This document shows positions 46,211-56,877 of a stretch of DNA of 64,000 nucleotides, piece after piece. Below the pieces are notes generated by a model. It was not told where the DNA came from and searched no databases. It saw only the letters and a list, made by a program, of their open reading frames with translations. Positions within the stretch are counted from its first letter, which is position 1. Every line of letters starts with the position of its first letter. A program made the position numbers and the translations under genes. This DNA is from Palaemon carinicauda (Eukaryota; Arthropoda; Malacostraca; Decapoda; Palaemonidae), in the NCBI RefSeq assembly GCF_036898095.1, contig NC_090725.1, forward strand, positions 204,940,263 through 205,004,262, in the 5' to 3' direction.

Positions 46211-48603
46211 TTTTTTGGGCTCAAGCCATGTCGTCCCGATGGAAGTTCCCATTACAGTAGTAGCTTCCTAAGGGATATATTTACTTACAGTGATATTCCC
46301 AGAGATTTTTACCTTAAGGTTTCCAGAATTCTAACTCCCGGCGCGAAAATCCTTAAAATTTCTCTTAAGGATATCGCATAATATCAGGGGACGTGTTCTT
46401 GACACGCCACATAGCAATCTGCGCCCCGAATAGCGTTTACGCTTCGAGGGGGGAAAGTGGCAGAATTAGGGGGGGGGGCCATATCAAGGTTACCCTAGTT
46501 CCCATACTACTATTGAGTATCACAACAGCGCCATATCCAAGATGGCGGACATTCCTAATTCTGTAGCGATTTCGCACAGTGGTGTTCCCTGTTGATCAGA
46601 CCTTTTCGATCGTTTTTCTAGGATTATTATGCAATCTCCAGCTTCTTTTGCCTCTATAAAGTTGAGTATCGATTCTTTACAATGTGTGTGATTTAGCTCC
46701 TGTCTCACAGTGAAATTAGAGTAATTTATTGTGATTAGGAGCTAGGCCTGTTAGCGGAGGTGCCATGGGCGCTGTCGTTCGTTAGGCATGTGTTATTTAG
46801 TTAGTAGAACGACATTCCCGGTTGAAATAGCATTAATTATTTGATTATGAAAGCTATTTAGGCATTTTATACTTATAAAGATATTTATATGCATAATTTT
46901 CCTTTTTCTATGTCGATCGTATAAGTCAGAGTTTCGGTGATTTAGGTAACCGAGATCTTGTCTTGCCTAGGTAACCTAACCTAGGCAATATAGTATACTT
47001 TCGACATTTCCCCAGTTACCCACGTGTATTGGTTTATCAATTCAAACAGAGATAGATATCTCCTAGAATTATTATATAAACCGTTCCTCGTCTCTAGTGG
47101 AAGTTTAAGAGTAATCTCTCTTTCCCTCTGAGTGTAGCCTTAGGCTACAACCCTAATGGGTAGTGCCTAGAGTTTTCATTCAGGCACGACTAGCCTAGGG
47201 TTTTCTGTCCCTTCCCTTAACTGCAGATAGCAGGTTTTGGGATTTGGTCAGAACCTCAGAGTATTTAGTCTTGTGCCGACAGTCGGCCAGCAGGGTGAAT
47301 AGTCATTCCCCTGACGGCTAGGCTGCCGACATAGGAGGCTAGCCCTCCCTAGGCCGCACCTGAAGTGGTTGTATGATGCCGCCACCTCCCTGTGGTCTAG
47401 TAGACTAGTCCTGTGCTTGCAGACCCTATGCTGAAGAATAGTTATTCTTCTGAGGCTTAGGATGGCGCCGGCACTGGAACTCTGTTTCTCCTTTGTTGAG
47501 AGGAGGCGGCACTGCTGCTGTCCCCGTAACTGTATTGGCAGATCCTAGGTTGGAGAATAGAATTCTCCTGCCGCCTAGGATGGCGCCGATACTGAAACAG
47601 AGTTTCTTAGGGTGTGTAGGACCGGCAACCTTGCCGGCTTCTTCCACACCTCATACAGGACCCTTTTCCCTCCCCCTCTGTTCTTTTGTGTATGGCCGAG
47701 CCATCATATTTCTTTGAGCCGTCGTCCTGCAATCTCACCGTTGCTGGTGGATTGGGAGGGCCGGCCAGACTCCTACTCTATAGCTGTTGTCTGGCTGCCG
47801 GCAGCCATGACGGCTGCCAGCAGCTGGTGGCTGCTGTCAGCCATGATGGCTGTTGGTGGGAAGTCCCTTCTGTCACCAAGGTTCTTCAGTCCTCCCTTGG
47901 ATTGCCGGCCACAAGTTCTATTGCCGGGGTATTATCCTGGCCGGCGTAGACCGGCACAGATAGGTGCTGACTCAACCGGCAGTATGCCGACTGTACCAGT
48001 TCTGCAGGGTGTTAGCCAGGCTATGTGCCGGCCGGACCTTGCTGACGATGGTACTTGTGACTGGATGGAAGCCTGAATGTTACATTCTCCCCTTCCATTT
48101 GAACCTTCTTTCTGGAGAAAGGCAGTAAATTAGATATTTACATCCTTTATTAGTGTATACATACAAAGAAATAAGGCAGCCTTCACTCCATGCTGTTTCT
48201 CTCTTTTTTAGCTAGCATGCTGTTTTAGGTAGCATGCTGGCTGCGCTGGCAGGGACTAGCTAAGCCGGCTATATGCCGGCTGAATTACAGTAAATGTTTA
48301 TACAGGTAGTCAGTATATTTGCAGTATAGGATATACTGCAGATAGAAAAACTATTGTATATATTATACAAGTAGTTATTTTCCAATATATCTTGGGTATC
48401 CTTGCCCGGGTGTTTGATGAAACCAATCCTATATTGAAAGAATAGAATTTCTTCAATATTCTGATTAGAAATCAGTTTTCATATTACCCTACAATATTAA
48501 ATAATTTAAAGGGCTGGTTGTATTACACTTCTAACCCTAAAAGGTTAGAACCCTTATCCTTGAGTTTCCCTGATCAGGAAACTCTATTATTTTAATATTG
48601 TAA
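46211..48603 (+). mobile_element. DIRS1-like copy E: left ITR and leader only
   Basis: It begins with TTTTTTGGGCTCAAGCC at 46211 and follows the leader of copy C block by block, including the ATG peptide at 46629 (MQSPASFASIK) with GTTGAGTATC at 46661 and a GCCGGC-rich part (about 47760-48290). It stops in TATTTTAATATTG near 48603, about 170 bp before the acceptor and Cys domain of other copies. No gene follows; instead the sequence turns into the inverted fragment F. Confidence 0.8.
46224..46545 (+). repeat. Left ITR of copy E
   Basis: Colinear with the left ITR of C. The inner edge has CCAAGATGGCGG near 46538-46549. Confidence 0.75.
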
Positions 48604-50020
48604 CGTAATCAGCCCGGCAAGCGGGGAGATTGTAGAATACCGGCCATAGGGGTTGTGACGGCTAGGCTGTCACTAAAGGACAGATGGGGGAAGGGAAAGG
48701 GTCTTATATTTTGCATAGAAAGAAGGTGAAAGGTATGCCTCCTACTGTCTGCTGTAAATCAAGGAAACATAGTTTCCTATGCCGGTGCCATCTTGGGCGG
48801 CAGAGGAATAACGATTCCTTAGCCTAAGACATTGCCGGATTGTCTTCTAGTCCACAAGGGAGAAAGGTGGCGGCAACTGTACTATCACTTTCAGTTGTGG
48901 ACTAGGGAAGCTGGGCTTCCTATCCCAGTAACCGTGTAACCGGCAGGGGAATGGCTAATCCTCCATCGGTAGAGTTGCCGACAACAAGACTGAATACTCT
49001 GAGATATTGTCATATTTCAAATCCGGGATACTCACCGGCAAAGAGGATGTACAGAAACACTATCTCATTCAAGCCGGAGTACACTACTCTATGGCACGAC
49101 CAAAGATAGGGTTGCTGCCTAATGGCGGCACTCAGAAGGAAGGAAGGGTTTATCCTTATATCTCTAAAAGAGATGAGTATCGAATTATGATAGTAATTCA
49201 AGATGTTCTATCTCCGATTGAATTAATAAAATGATACGAGAGGATAAACTGGGATAACGTTACTAAAGTATACTAAAACTGTGTTAGGCTAGCCTAACTC
49301 GAGTCGGGATCTCGGCTACGCTATATCACCGAGGCCCTAACGTATACTATCGAAACGTTTTAACTGAAGAGGAAATATTACATGTGTAAATCTTATCTTC
49401 ACTAGTATACATACATACATACATATACCAAGGCACTTCCCCCAATTTTGGGGGGTAGCCTAGTATAATTTGCCTAAATAGCTAGGATTCATGACAGCTA
49501 AATACCGGGGACATTGTACTACTAACTAAATAAAGCATTCATGGCGTAACATAGCGGTCCAAAATGGCTGCCTCTGGTGATGGTTCTGCTCCACTAAACA
49601 CATCTAAATTATGCTGATTTAACTGTGAGAAGGGAGCCAAAAATTATACACAGGAAAGATTAAATACTCAACTTTCCAGAGGATGAAGTTGCTGGAAATT
49701 GCATTGTAATAATCCTTTATAATAGTAACAACACCGAGAGCAGTTGGGAGAAACACCGTGCTTAATTCGCCACTAGAGGATACACCAGGTAACCTTGATA
49801 ACGGCTCCCCTTCAATTTCGCCACTCTTCTCCCTCAAATCGAAAACTAATTTGGGGTGAAAATTGCTATGTGTCGTATCAAGAAATACGTCCCCTGATAT
49901 TATGCGATATCCTTAAGAGTTATATTAAGGATGCTCGCGCCGGGAGTTTGAATTCTGGAGACCTGTGGTCAATTCTCTGGGAATATCACTGTAGCCAAAT
50001 ATCCCTTAGAAAGCTGCCTA
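48604..50020 (-). mobile_element. DIRS1-like copy F: inverted leader and left ITR fragment
   Basis: The minus strand shows left ITR (about 49790-50016) and leader of the C/E type, with GTTGAGTATTTAATC-like sequence near 49655-49670. Its outer end is missing: at 50020 it is cut directly by the right end of copy G. At 48604 it meets copy E head to head in leader sequence. It carries the small insertion 49402-49467. Confidence 0.75.
49402..49467 (-). mobile_element. About 50-bp LINE tail insertion with 8-bp target duplication
   Basis: CTAGTATA at 49402-49409 is repeated at 49460-49467. Between them, on the minus strand, is the hairpin CCCCCCAAAATTGGGGG, AAGTGCCTTGG and a TATG microsatellite tail. 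The same hairpin plus GCCTTG and a TA tail ends LINE A (17750-17790). Copy C, unoccupied at this place, has a single GAGTATAATTTTTGCC sequence on the corresponding strand. Confidence 0.75.
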
Positions 50021-50069
50021 AACGGATTTTAAGCGAAGCGAAAAATCTATTTTTGGGTGAAGTAGCCAT

Positions 50070-50400
50070 GTCATCCTGATGGAAGTTCCTTTTTAGTAGC
50101 TTCCTAGGTTATATTTAACTACAGTGATATATCCCAGAGAATTTTACTAAAGTATCCAGAATTCTAACTCCTGGCGCGAGTATCCCTTGTATTATCTTAA
50201 AGGGATATCGCATAAGATCAGAGGACGTATCCTTGACACGCCACATAGCTATCTACACCCCTAATAGCGCTTACGCTTCGAGAGGGGAAAGTGGCAAGAA
50301 TTGTAAGAGAGCCGTTATTAAGGCAACACTCCTACTTGTACTGTGATTGAGCGCCAGCACGCCACCGTGTGGCGCCATCTAGTCATTCTTTGTAGCATTA
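50070..50400 (-). repeat. Right ITR of copy G
   Basis: Colinear with the right ITR of B on the same strand; contains GGCGCCATCTAG near 50371-50382, like the inner edge of B. Confidence 0.78.
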
Positions 50401-50466
50401 ATGAGGTGCTACAGATACAGTACATTAGGGAGGGATTCATTTATCCTTTGTCAAAGGAGGGGGTGT

Positions 50467-50516
50467 CCATCAGGACGACATGGCTACCTCACCCTCAGGC
50501 CATGTCGTCCTGATGG
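50467..50516 (-). repeat. Shortened ICR of copy G
   Basis: CCATCAGGACGACATGGCTA, CCTCACCC and TCAGGCCATGTCGTCCTGATGG. Compared with the 94-bp ICR of B, about 42 bp around the circle joint are missing, from the A-rich block through the TTTTTTGGG stretch. Confidence 0.85.
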
Positions 50517-51478
50517 AAGTTTACCACAGCATTAATGTATCTCTGGATTTTCAATAGTGCCAATCACCTCGAGATAAAATATTCCTTGGTCGTCTAGACA
50601 TAGAGACACCTGGTGTTACCGTCATACACCATTCAACTGATCATGGACTAAGTCAGTGCTTCCTGCCCCTACAGGGAAGAGTCTTGGAAGACTCTAGGAG
50701 AAAAACCCGAGGATTGTGAGTTCAAGGAACAAGTCTAGCAAAAAGTTGTATATTAGTGTCCTCATATACATAAAGCATAGTTTGTACTCTGAATGGAATT
50801 GATCTGTGTAGGTTACTGATACCTCCCGAGTCTGTCTGTTCATTGGAGACAAGATAGACAGGTTTACATTCATGTAGGAAACTTTAAATCAGTAAGGTAA
50901 ACAGGTTGGTACAATCAGTCATACTAGGGACTGAACTCAATAGCATAACATATAATCTGATACTTGTTTGCTTGGAACAGTAATAACTTTTGTGCTGAAT
51001 ATTTTTCCAAAAATAAGAGGATAAAAAGTAGCTCTAACACCCCTTATTTGTATGTTTTACGATATTTGTGGTGAAATGAGATGCAAAAATTCCTAACTAT
51101 GTTTATTAACAAATAGAATATAGAAATCAAGGGTTGTAACATGTACAATCAATCACAATTTTCACTGAAAATTTCTGTGAGAAAGCATAATTAGTAATAA
51201 CAGAAAAATTAATAAGGTTTCATCTGAAAAGGAAACACAGGCCACTCTATGGGAAATATAGGATATTTCACTATGGATTCTGTTGTTACAAAAGGAACAC
51301 TTGCATATAAATATGCATGGCACATGTGTCAGACTTTTATGCATTTTGTCACCCGTGTAATTAGAACAGTCTATAGTGCCATGTACTAGACACATCACTC
51401 AACATGATACACTGTAAGAGTCCATCATGTACACCCTTCACTAAAAAGTCCCAATTAGTGCACTGTTCTTCGCAGTAA
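50517..51478 (-). other. 3' non-coding region of copy G
   Basis: No coding sequence is supportable. Minus-strand box CCCTGTAGGGGCAGGAAGC at 50658-50677, one G shorter than in B. Confidence 0.55.
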
Positions 51479-52500
51479 TCAAGCGGCAGGTTTTAGTACA
51501 CTACCTGCTGCCACCACATAATGTTTGATTTCCTGTAATTGTTTCGCGTAATGCTTGAAAAAGACCCTGGATGACTTCCATCCAGTGTAAGCGCCAAGAC
51601 TTTCAAAAGACATATTTTGAAAGAAATTCAGAGACGAAGCAACTTTTCTCGGATCATGACCTGCGGGTGTACTGTCTGGATCCGCTCTGCGAATGAAATA
51701 GGAGATCTTCGCCCTTAGTTGTTTTAAGGTTAATGTTGAACCTGATGTTTTTCCCCTGAAAAGCTGACCCCCCTTAAAGTCTGAAGTTCTATGAAGATAG
51801 ACCTTCAGGCATTCCACTGGGCATAGGGATGCTTCTTCCTTCAGAGGGCAGATTCTCCAGGGACCCCACCTTTTAGTGGGCAGTTCGTTCTTGGCGAGAA
51901 ACGCTGGGTCCGGAAAAAGGTTCAGTTCTCCGCAGTCTGTGAACGGAATGTGGCCATCATCCCTCGAAAGGGCCACTATTTCGCTAACTCTGGCTCCTGA
52001 GGCTAGTGCAAATAAGAATATAGCTTTTTGCGTCAAGTCTTTTAGAGAGCAGTCTTTGTTGTTCAAGGTTGATGCCAAGTGGAGAACCTTATCCAAGGAC
52101 CAAGAAATGGGTCTCGGAGGAGCTGCGGGCCAAAGTTTAGAGCAGGCTTTTGGAATCTTGTTGAAGATATCATTGGAGAAGTCCACCTGGAAGGCGTACA
52201 GAAAGGGTCTGGTCAGGGCAGATTTGCACGTGGCAATCGTGTTGGCTGCTAAACCTTGTTCATGGAGATGGATGAAGAAGGATAAACAGAAATCCGTTGA
52301 AATTTACTTTGATTTCTTTGCCTTGACAAAGGTGACCCATTTCTTCCAGGAAGACTCGTATTGTCTTCTCGTTGATTTTGACTTGTATTCTTCTAGAAAT
52401 TAGTACTGTCCCTTGAAATCCCAAACTTTTTCTTGACTGCTAAGGTGAGAAAATCTCTGTGATGAAGCTGAGACAGTCAACTTCTGCACTTGCTTAGTCA
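51479..52500 (-). pseudogene. Tyrosine recombinase, copy G
   Basis: From 52186 to the stop at 51479 the frame is open and all catalytic blocks are present: GARVSEIVALSRDDGHIP (about 51965-52015), AGHDPRKVASSLNFF (about 51625-51670), YTGWKSSRVFFKHYAKQ (about 51540-51592) with the nucleophile Tyr. Upstream the core-binding part is damaged: a one-base loss near 52397 (the NFLEEYK block) and a TAA at about 52307 within KKSK-EIS. The catalytic half is therefore the best preserved in the window together with H. Confidence 0.85.
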
Positions 52501-54392
52501 GAACTGGATCCAGCAACGGGATCAGCTTCAGGCGTAGTTCCGGTATCAGGGGGAACCATACGCTGTTGGGCAATTTGTGGGCCACTATTGGTGCTGTTCC
52601 GTGAAAGGATCTCAGTTTGTTGAGGACTTTCAGCAGAAGGTTGGTCGGAGGGAACATGTAGATCTTGGACCATCTGTTCCAGTCTAGAGACATAGCGTCC
52701 GTTGCTTCCGCTAGAGGATCCTCGTACGGGGCCACATACCTGGGTAGCTTCTTGTTGTCGCTCGTTGCAAAGAGGTCTATCTGCAGTCCTGGGACTTTGC
52801 GTAAGATGAAGGAGAATGATCTTGCATCTAGGGACCATTCTGACTCTATCGGGTTGAGCCTGGATAGAGCGTCCGCCGTCACATTGCGAAACCCTTGAAG
52901 GTGGACTGCTGATAAGTGCCATCTCTTCTTCTCCGCCAGGCGGAAGATGGCCAATATCACTTGATTGATTTGAGGCGATCTCGAGCCCTGTCGATTCAGG
53001 CATCTCATTACAACCTCGCTGTCCAGTACCAGTCGGATATGGATTGAGCAGTGAAGTTTCAGTTTTTTCAGTGAGAGAAAAACTTCCATGGCTTCCAGAA
53101 TGTTGATGTGGAAGGTCTTGAAGAGGAAGGACCAGGTTCCTTGGACTTTCCGATAGTGAGAGTGGCCTCCCCACCCTTCCTTTGAGGCATCCGTGTGAAC
53201 GGTGACTGAAGGTGGAGGCGGTTGTAAGGGTACCTTCTTCTTCAGGTACTTGGCCTCCGACCATGGCTTGAGGAGGGATCGCAGACGAGTTGGTATCGGT
53301 CTTTTCAGATCTCTTCGAGCGTTTGGTGCGTATTTTCTCCAAACTCCTGATGCATCTTTTAATTGAGCTCTCAATACTGGGTCTGTCACTGAGACGAACT
53401 GAAGGGACCCCAACACTCTCCTGTTGCCTCCTTGATATCCTGTCGGATTGAAGAAGTCTCTTGACAGATCCCGCTATCTCTCTCCTCTTCTTTGATGGAA
53501 TGGAGAGGCAGTGTGACTGTAAGTTCCAGTGGACACCCAGCCATTGGAACTTCTGAGCTGGAGATCTTCGAGACTTTTCCAAGTTGATCTTGAATCCTAG
53601 GTGTTCCAGGAGCTGGATCACTTCCTTGGAGGCTTGCGTGCATTCTTCTTCGGATGCTGCCCATACCAGCCAGTCGTCCAGGTAGGCAATCACCTGAACT
53701 CCCTTTAGGCGTAGTTGACGAATGACTACGTTCGCAAGCTTTGTGAATACCCTTGGGGCTATGTTTAGCCCGAAGGGCATGGCTCTGAAAACATACTGCC
53801 TTTTTTGCAGTTTGAATCCTAGGTAGGGGGAAACTTGGCGGTTGATCGGAACATGCCAATATGCGTCCGCTATGTCTATGGAGACTGTGTATGCCCGGTT
53901 GGGCAGTAGGGTCCTTATGTGTTGAAGAGTCAGCATTCTGAATTTGTTGTTCACTATGAACTTGTTGAGTGGTGATAAGTCCAGAATGACTCTGAGCTTT
54001 TCCGAGTCTTTTTTCGGCACACAGAACAGCCTTCCCTGGAATTTAATGGACTTTGCCCTCCTTACAACTCTCTTGTCTAGGAGTTCCTGAACATATTCTT
54101 CCAATATAGGGGTTGAGTGTTGGAAGAACTGAGGGAAGATCGGTGGAGCTGCATTCCAACTCCACCCTAGTCCGTTCTTGATTAGGCTGTGGGCCCAGGG
54201 ATCGAAGGTCCAGCGATCCCGGAAGAGGAAAAGTCTCCCTCCTACCGGTAGCATCTCACTTGGAATGCTGGTTGGAGGACTTGCCTCCTTGGCCACATCC
54301 ACCTTTGTTGTCCCTACCTCTGGAGGGGCGTCTAGAGGAACCTCGAAAGGAACCTCGAGACTTCGGCCGAAAGGTCGTCGATTGCCTTTCAA
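52400..54392 (-). pseudogene. RT-RNase H, copy G (single frameshift)
   Basis: RT is uninterrupted from GGRLFLFRDRWTFDPWAHSL (about 54180-54240) through FCVPKKDSEKLRVILDLSPL, VSIDIADAYWHVPI (about 53850-53890), FRAMPFGLNIAPRVF and AYLDDWLVWAAS (about 53650-53690), to FQWLGVHWNL. A two-base loss near 53405 in the QQERVLGS block shifts the frame. RNase H then continues in the frame 53416-52400: HTDASKEGWGGHSH, ILEAMEVFLSLKKL, LVLDSEVVMRCLNRQGSR, FRNVTADALSRL, and the following LPRYVAPYEDPLAEATDAM and IYMFPPTNLLLKVLNKLRSF. Restricting damage to one site, this is the best RT-RNase H here. No methyltransferase motif of DPPY type was seen. Confidence 0.85.
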
Positions 54393-55300
54393 AGGCTGGG
54401 GTGAAGACGGGCAATTCAGTCGCCACCGGTTGGGGCACCAGCTGGAAAGTGGTAGGTGGTTGTGCCACCGTCTGGGGCACCGTGGCTACGGGAAGCTGTT
54501 GTTGTCGTGGAGGGCGAGAGGGCACTCTGGGTCGTTTGGTCTTCCGTTTTGGTTGGGGACCCTCTTCAGCGGAAGATTTTCTCTTTGAGGACAAGCCCTC
54601 ATTTATGGAGGAGATTCCTGTTCTCCGTTGCGGCTCGATCAACGACTTTTTTGACCACTTCACTCGGGAAGAGGTCTTTTCCCCAGATGTTGGATGCTAT
54701 CAGCTTCCTGGGTTCGTGCCTCACCGCAGCCGAGGCGAACACGAACTCCCTGCAAGCCCGTCTGGCTTTGATGAAGTTATTAAGGTCTTTAGTGACCGTT
54801 GCCAAATGCGCTTTGGCCAAGACCACATACATATCTGGGGTGTCGTGGACGCTTGCCATCGTCTAGTCTGGTTTGTAAGGACATAGAGGCGGCAAGTCTC
54901 TCCTTTGTTTCCTGCTCCCTGCACAGGTAGAAGTCTGACAACTTTGGGAGGTCTTCTCCGAACTGACGTCCGGCAATGTCTGCCTCCAGCTTCCCAACTG
55001 AGAAGGTCTTATAGACATCCTTCCAGTCTGCATCATCTGATGGTAGGGCAAGGGAGAATGGCTTACACTCTTTGAGTGTAGGGCAAGGTATCCCTGCCTC
55101 GACTGCCTTTAAGGCTGCCTTGAACCCTTTTTCCATAAAGGGGAAGGCACGGGAAGAAGCAGAAATGAAGGACGGGTGCTTCTTGCTGAGAGCCGGCACC
55201 TTGGAGCTAATGAATGCCCTCTCTTTCAAGGTTTTCGTAAACAAGGCCTGGGCCTTGGGGAGGTCTAGTATGATGACCTCTTTCGGCTCTGTTTCTTCTT
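54256..55300 (-). pseudogene. Gag-like ORF1, copy G (N-terminus deleted)
   Basis: Frame segments 55244-54789, 54859-54599 and 54663-54256 carry ERAFISSKVPALSKKHPSF, FSVGKLEADIAGRQFGEDLP, ACREFVFASAAVRHEPRKLI and the tail RPKSRGSFRGSSRRPSRGRD ending KSSNQHSK at the stop 54256. The Cys-rich domain and NPWRYAEHMP block are missing because leader sequence starts at about 55300. Confidence 0.78.
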
Positions 55301-56423
55301 TAGAAGGGGGCCACCGGCAGTCGCTCCGCTTCCGGCAGCCGGGGATCCTCTCCCGGCTGTCGGCGAAAGGTTATGTCTTCAGGCAATTGGTCGACCGGCT
55401 GTCGGCAGTTAGCATAGTTGCCGGCAGCCGGCCGGTATGTGCCGGCCGCCGTTGGGTCACCGATCAACGGCAATCCATGGCAAGTGGCGGCAGAGCAACC
55501 TGACGGCGCACCGTCGTCCGAGAGGCCGCCGGCGCTCTAGGTGCCGGCGGCTCGCCCCGAGTGGATGGTAAGACAGAGAGAAAGCATAGATGGGAGGTGA
55601 AGCAAAGGCTCAGCCTTGCATACCTCCATCCGGAAAGAGGGTTCATATGGAAGGGGGAATTATATTCGGGCTTCCATCCAAACATAGCCCCCAATATCAA
55701 TAGTGGGGCCATGGAAGGCAGTCCAAGGGAGGACTGAAGAACTCTCTAAAGATAGGGGGATGTCTGCCGGCAGTCAACTCAGTCGACGGCCGACAGAGAG
55801 CCTAAGTCAATCCGCAATCTACCCATAGGGTAGATTGTAGAATGATGGACAGGATGTTTGAAGGCTAGGCCAACACTAAAGGACAGCAGGGGAGGGGCAA
55901 GGGTCCTGTAGGTGAGGTAGTACCTGGTAGGTCCTACCTAACCTAAAAGATTCTGATCCAGAGAAAGACAACTTTGGGGCCAGGGAATTCAATTCCCTAG
56001 ATTAGGTTAGTCTGACAGGGTGAGAAGGCGGCACCCAGGCCACTTATCTCAAAGGAGGAACAGACTCTAGTGTCGGAGACCCTAAGCAAGGGAAGAATTC
56101 AATTCTTCGGCTTAGGATCTGTCGGCACAGGACTGTCTGCTAGGCCACGGGGAGAAGGCATTATCATATAATGCCTCGTGGAGATGGCCTAGGGAGGTCT
56201 AGCTTCCTGCATCGGTAGCCTAACCTGACTTAGGAAGTCAGTTCGCCAAACCAGGTGGCCACCGATCACAGACAATTACTCTGATGTCCCGTCCTAAACT
56301 CAAAACCGACTCAGTGGTTGGGAGATGGGAACGGGAACACCCCAATCCAGATTTGCCTGAATAAAATTCACAGCAAAGCCGACTAGGGTTAGCCTAGGCT
56401 AGTCAGAGGGAAAAGGAATTGCT
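55301..56423 (-). other. Leader fragment of copy G with GCCGGC cluster
   Basis: GCCGGC palindromes are dense at 55310-55555; the rest matches the leader of B (about 14000-14790) on the same strand. No coding sequence is supportable. It ends abruptly in GGAATTGC at the left end of copy H. Confidence 0.65.
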
Positions 56424-56437
56424 CTTTTTTGGGCTCA

Positions 56438-56780
56438 AGCCATGTTGTCCTGATGGAAGTTCCTAAAGGGTAGCTTCCTTGGGTATATATAACTACGGCG
56501 ATATTCCCAGAAAATTTACCTTAAGGTACCCAGAATTCTAATTCCTGGAGCGAATATCCCTAATAAAATAACCAGGGATATCGCGAAATATCAGAGGACG
56601 TATTCTTGACACGCCACATAGCAATCTGCACCCCGAACAGAGTTAACACTTCGAAGGGGTCAATTGGCAAGAAAATGAAAAACGAGAAAGAAAGGAGAGC
56701 CGCTCGCAAGGTATCTCTCCTCTCCTGTTCCGTAAGCGTGCATTGCACCGCTCACAGCGCCATCTCTATTCCTTTTTGCG
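56438..56780 (+). repeat. Left ITR of copy H
   Basis: Colinear with the left ITR of B read on its own strand, with scattered substitutions; the inner edge has GCGCCATCTCTATTCC like B. Confidence 0.8.
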
Positions 56781-56845
56781 TAGCTCAACAACTCGGTGTT
56801 TTTCCCTGTGTTATCTCGCAATTCTTGGTTTATTTCAACTTTATA

Positions 56846-56877
56846 ATGCTTTCTCCAACTTCTTCTGCTTCTGATAA
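56846..56877 (+). other. Conserved Ser-rich start peptide (exon 1 or uORF), copy H
   Basis: ATG at 56846 reads MLSPTSSASDK into GTTGAGTATTATC (56878), as in B, C and E. Confidence 0.45.

Larger units (their letters stand above)
50021..56423 (-). mobile_element. DIRS1-like retrotransposon copy G (5' end missing)
   Basis: Minus strand. The right end AACGGATTTTAAGCG starts at 50021; then right ITR, short ICR, 3' region, YR, a well-preserved RT-RNase H, and Gag. At about 55300 the Gag frame is joined straight to GCCGGC-rich leader, so the Cys-rich exon and Gag start are deleted. The leader is cut at 56423 by the left end of copy H; no left ITR is present. Confidence 0.85.

Noticed and set aside
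49402..49467. A MITE with terminal inverted repeats
   Set aside because: The palindrome is an internal hairpin shared with the 3' end of LINE A, and a microsatellite tail is on one side only, so a LINE tail fits better.
51479..52186. Integron or phage integrase
   Set aside because: It is always linked to RT-RNase H in the same orientation in eukaryotic repeat-rich DNA; DIRS explains it.
51876..52403. 175-codon + strand frame
   Set aside because: Shadow of the YR gene on the opposite strand; likewise 54260-54886 opposite Gag of G.
52494..54392. Gypsy- or Pao-type LTR retrotransposon
   Set aside because: No protease or DDE integrase, inverted rather than direct terminal repeats, an ICR, and a tyrosine recombinase.
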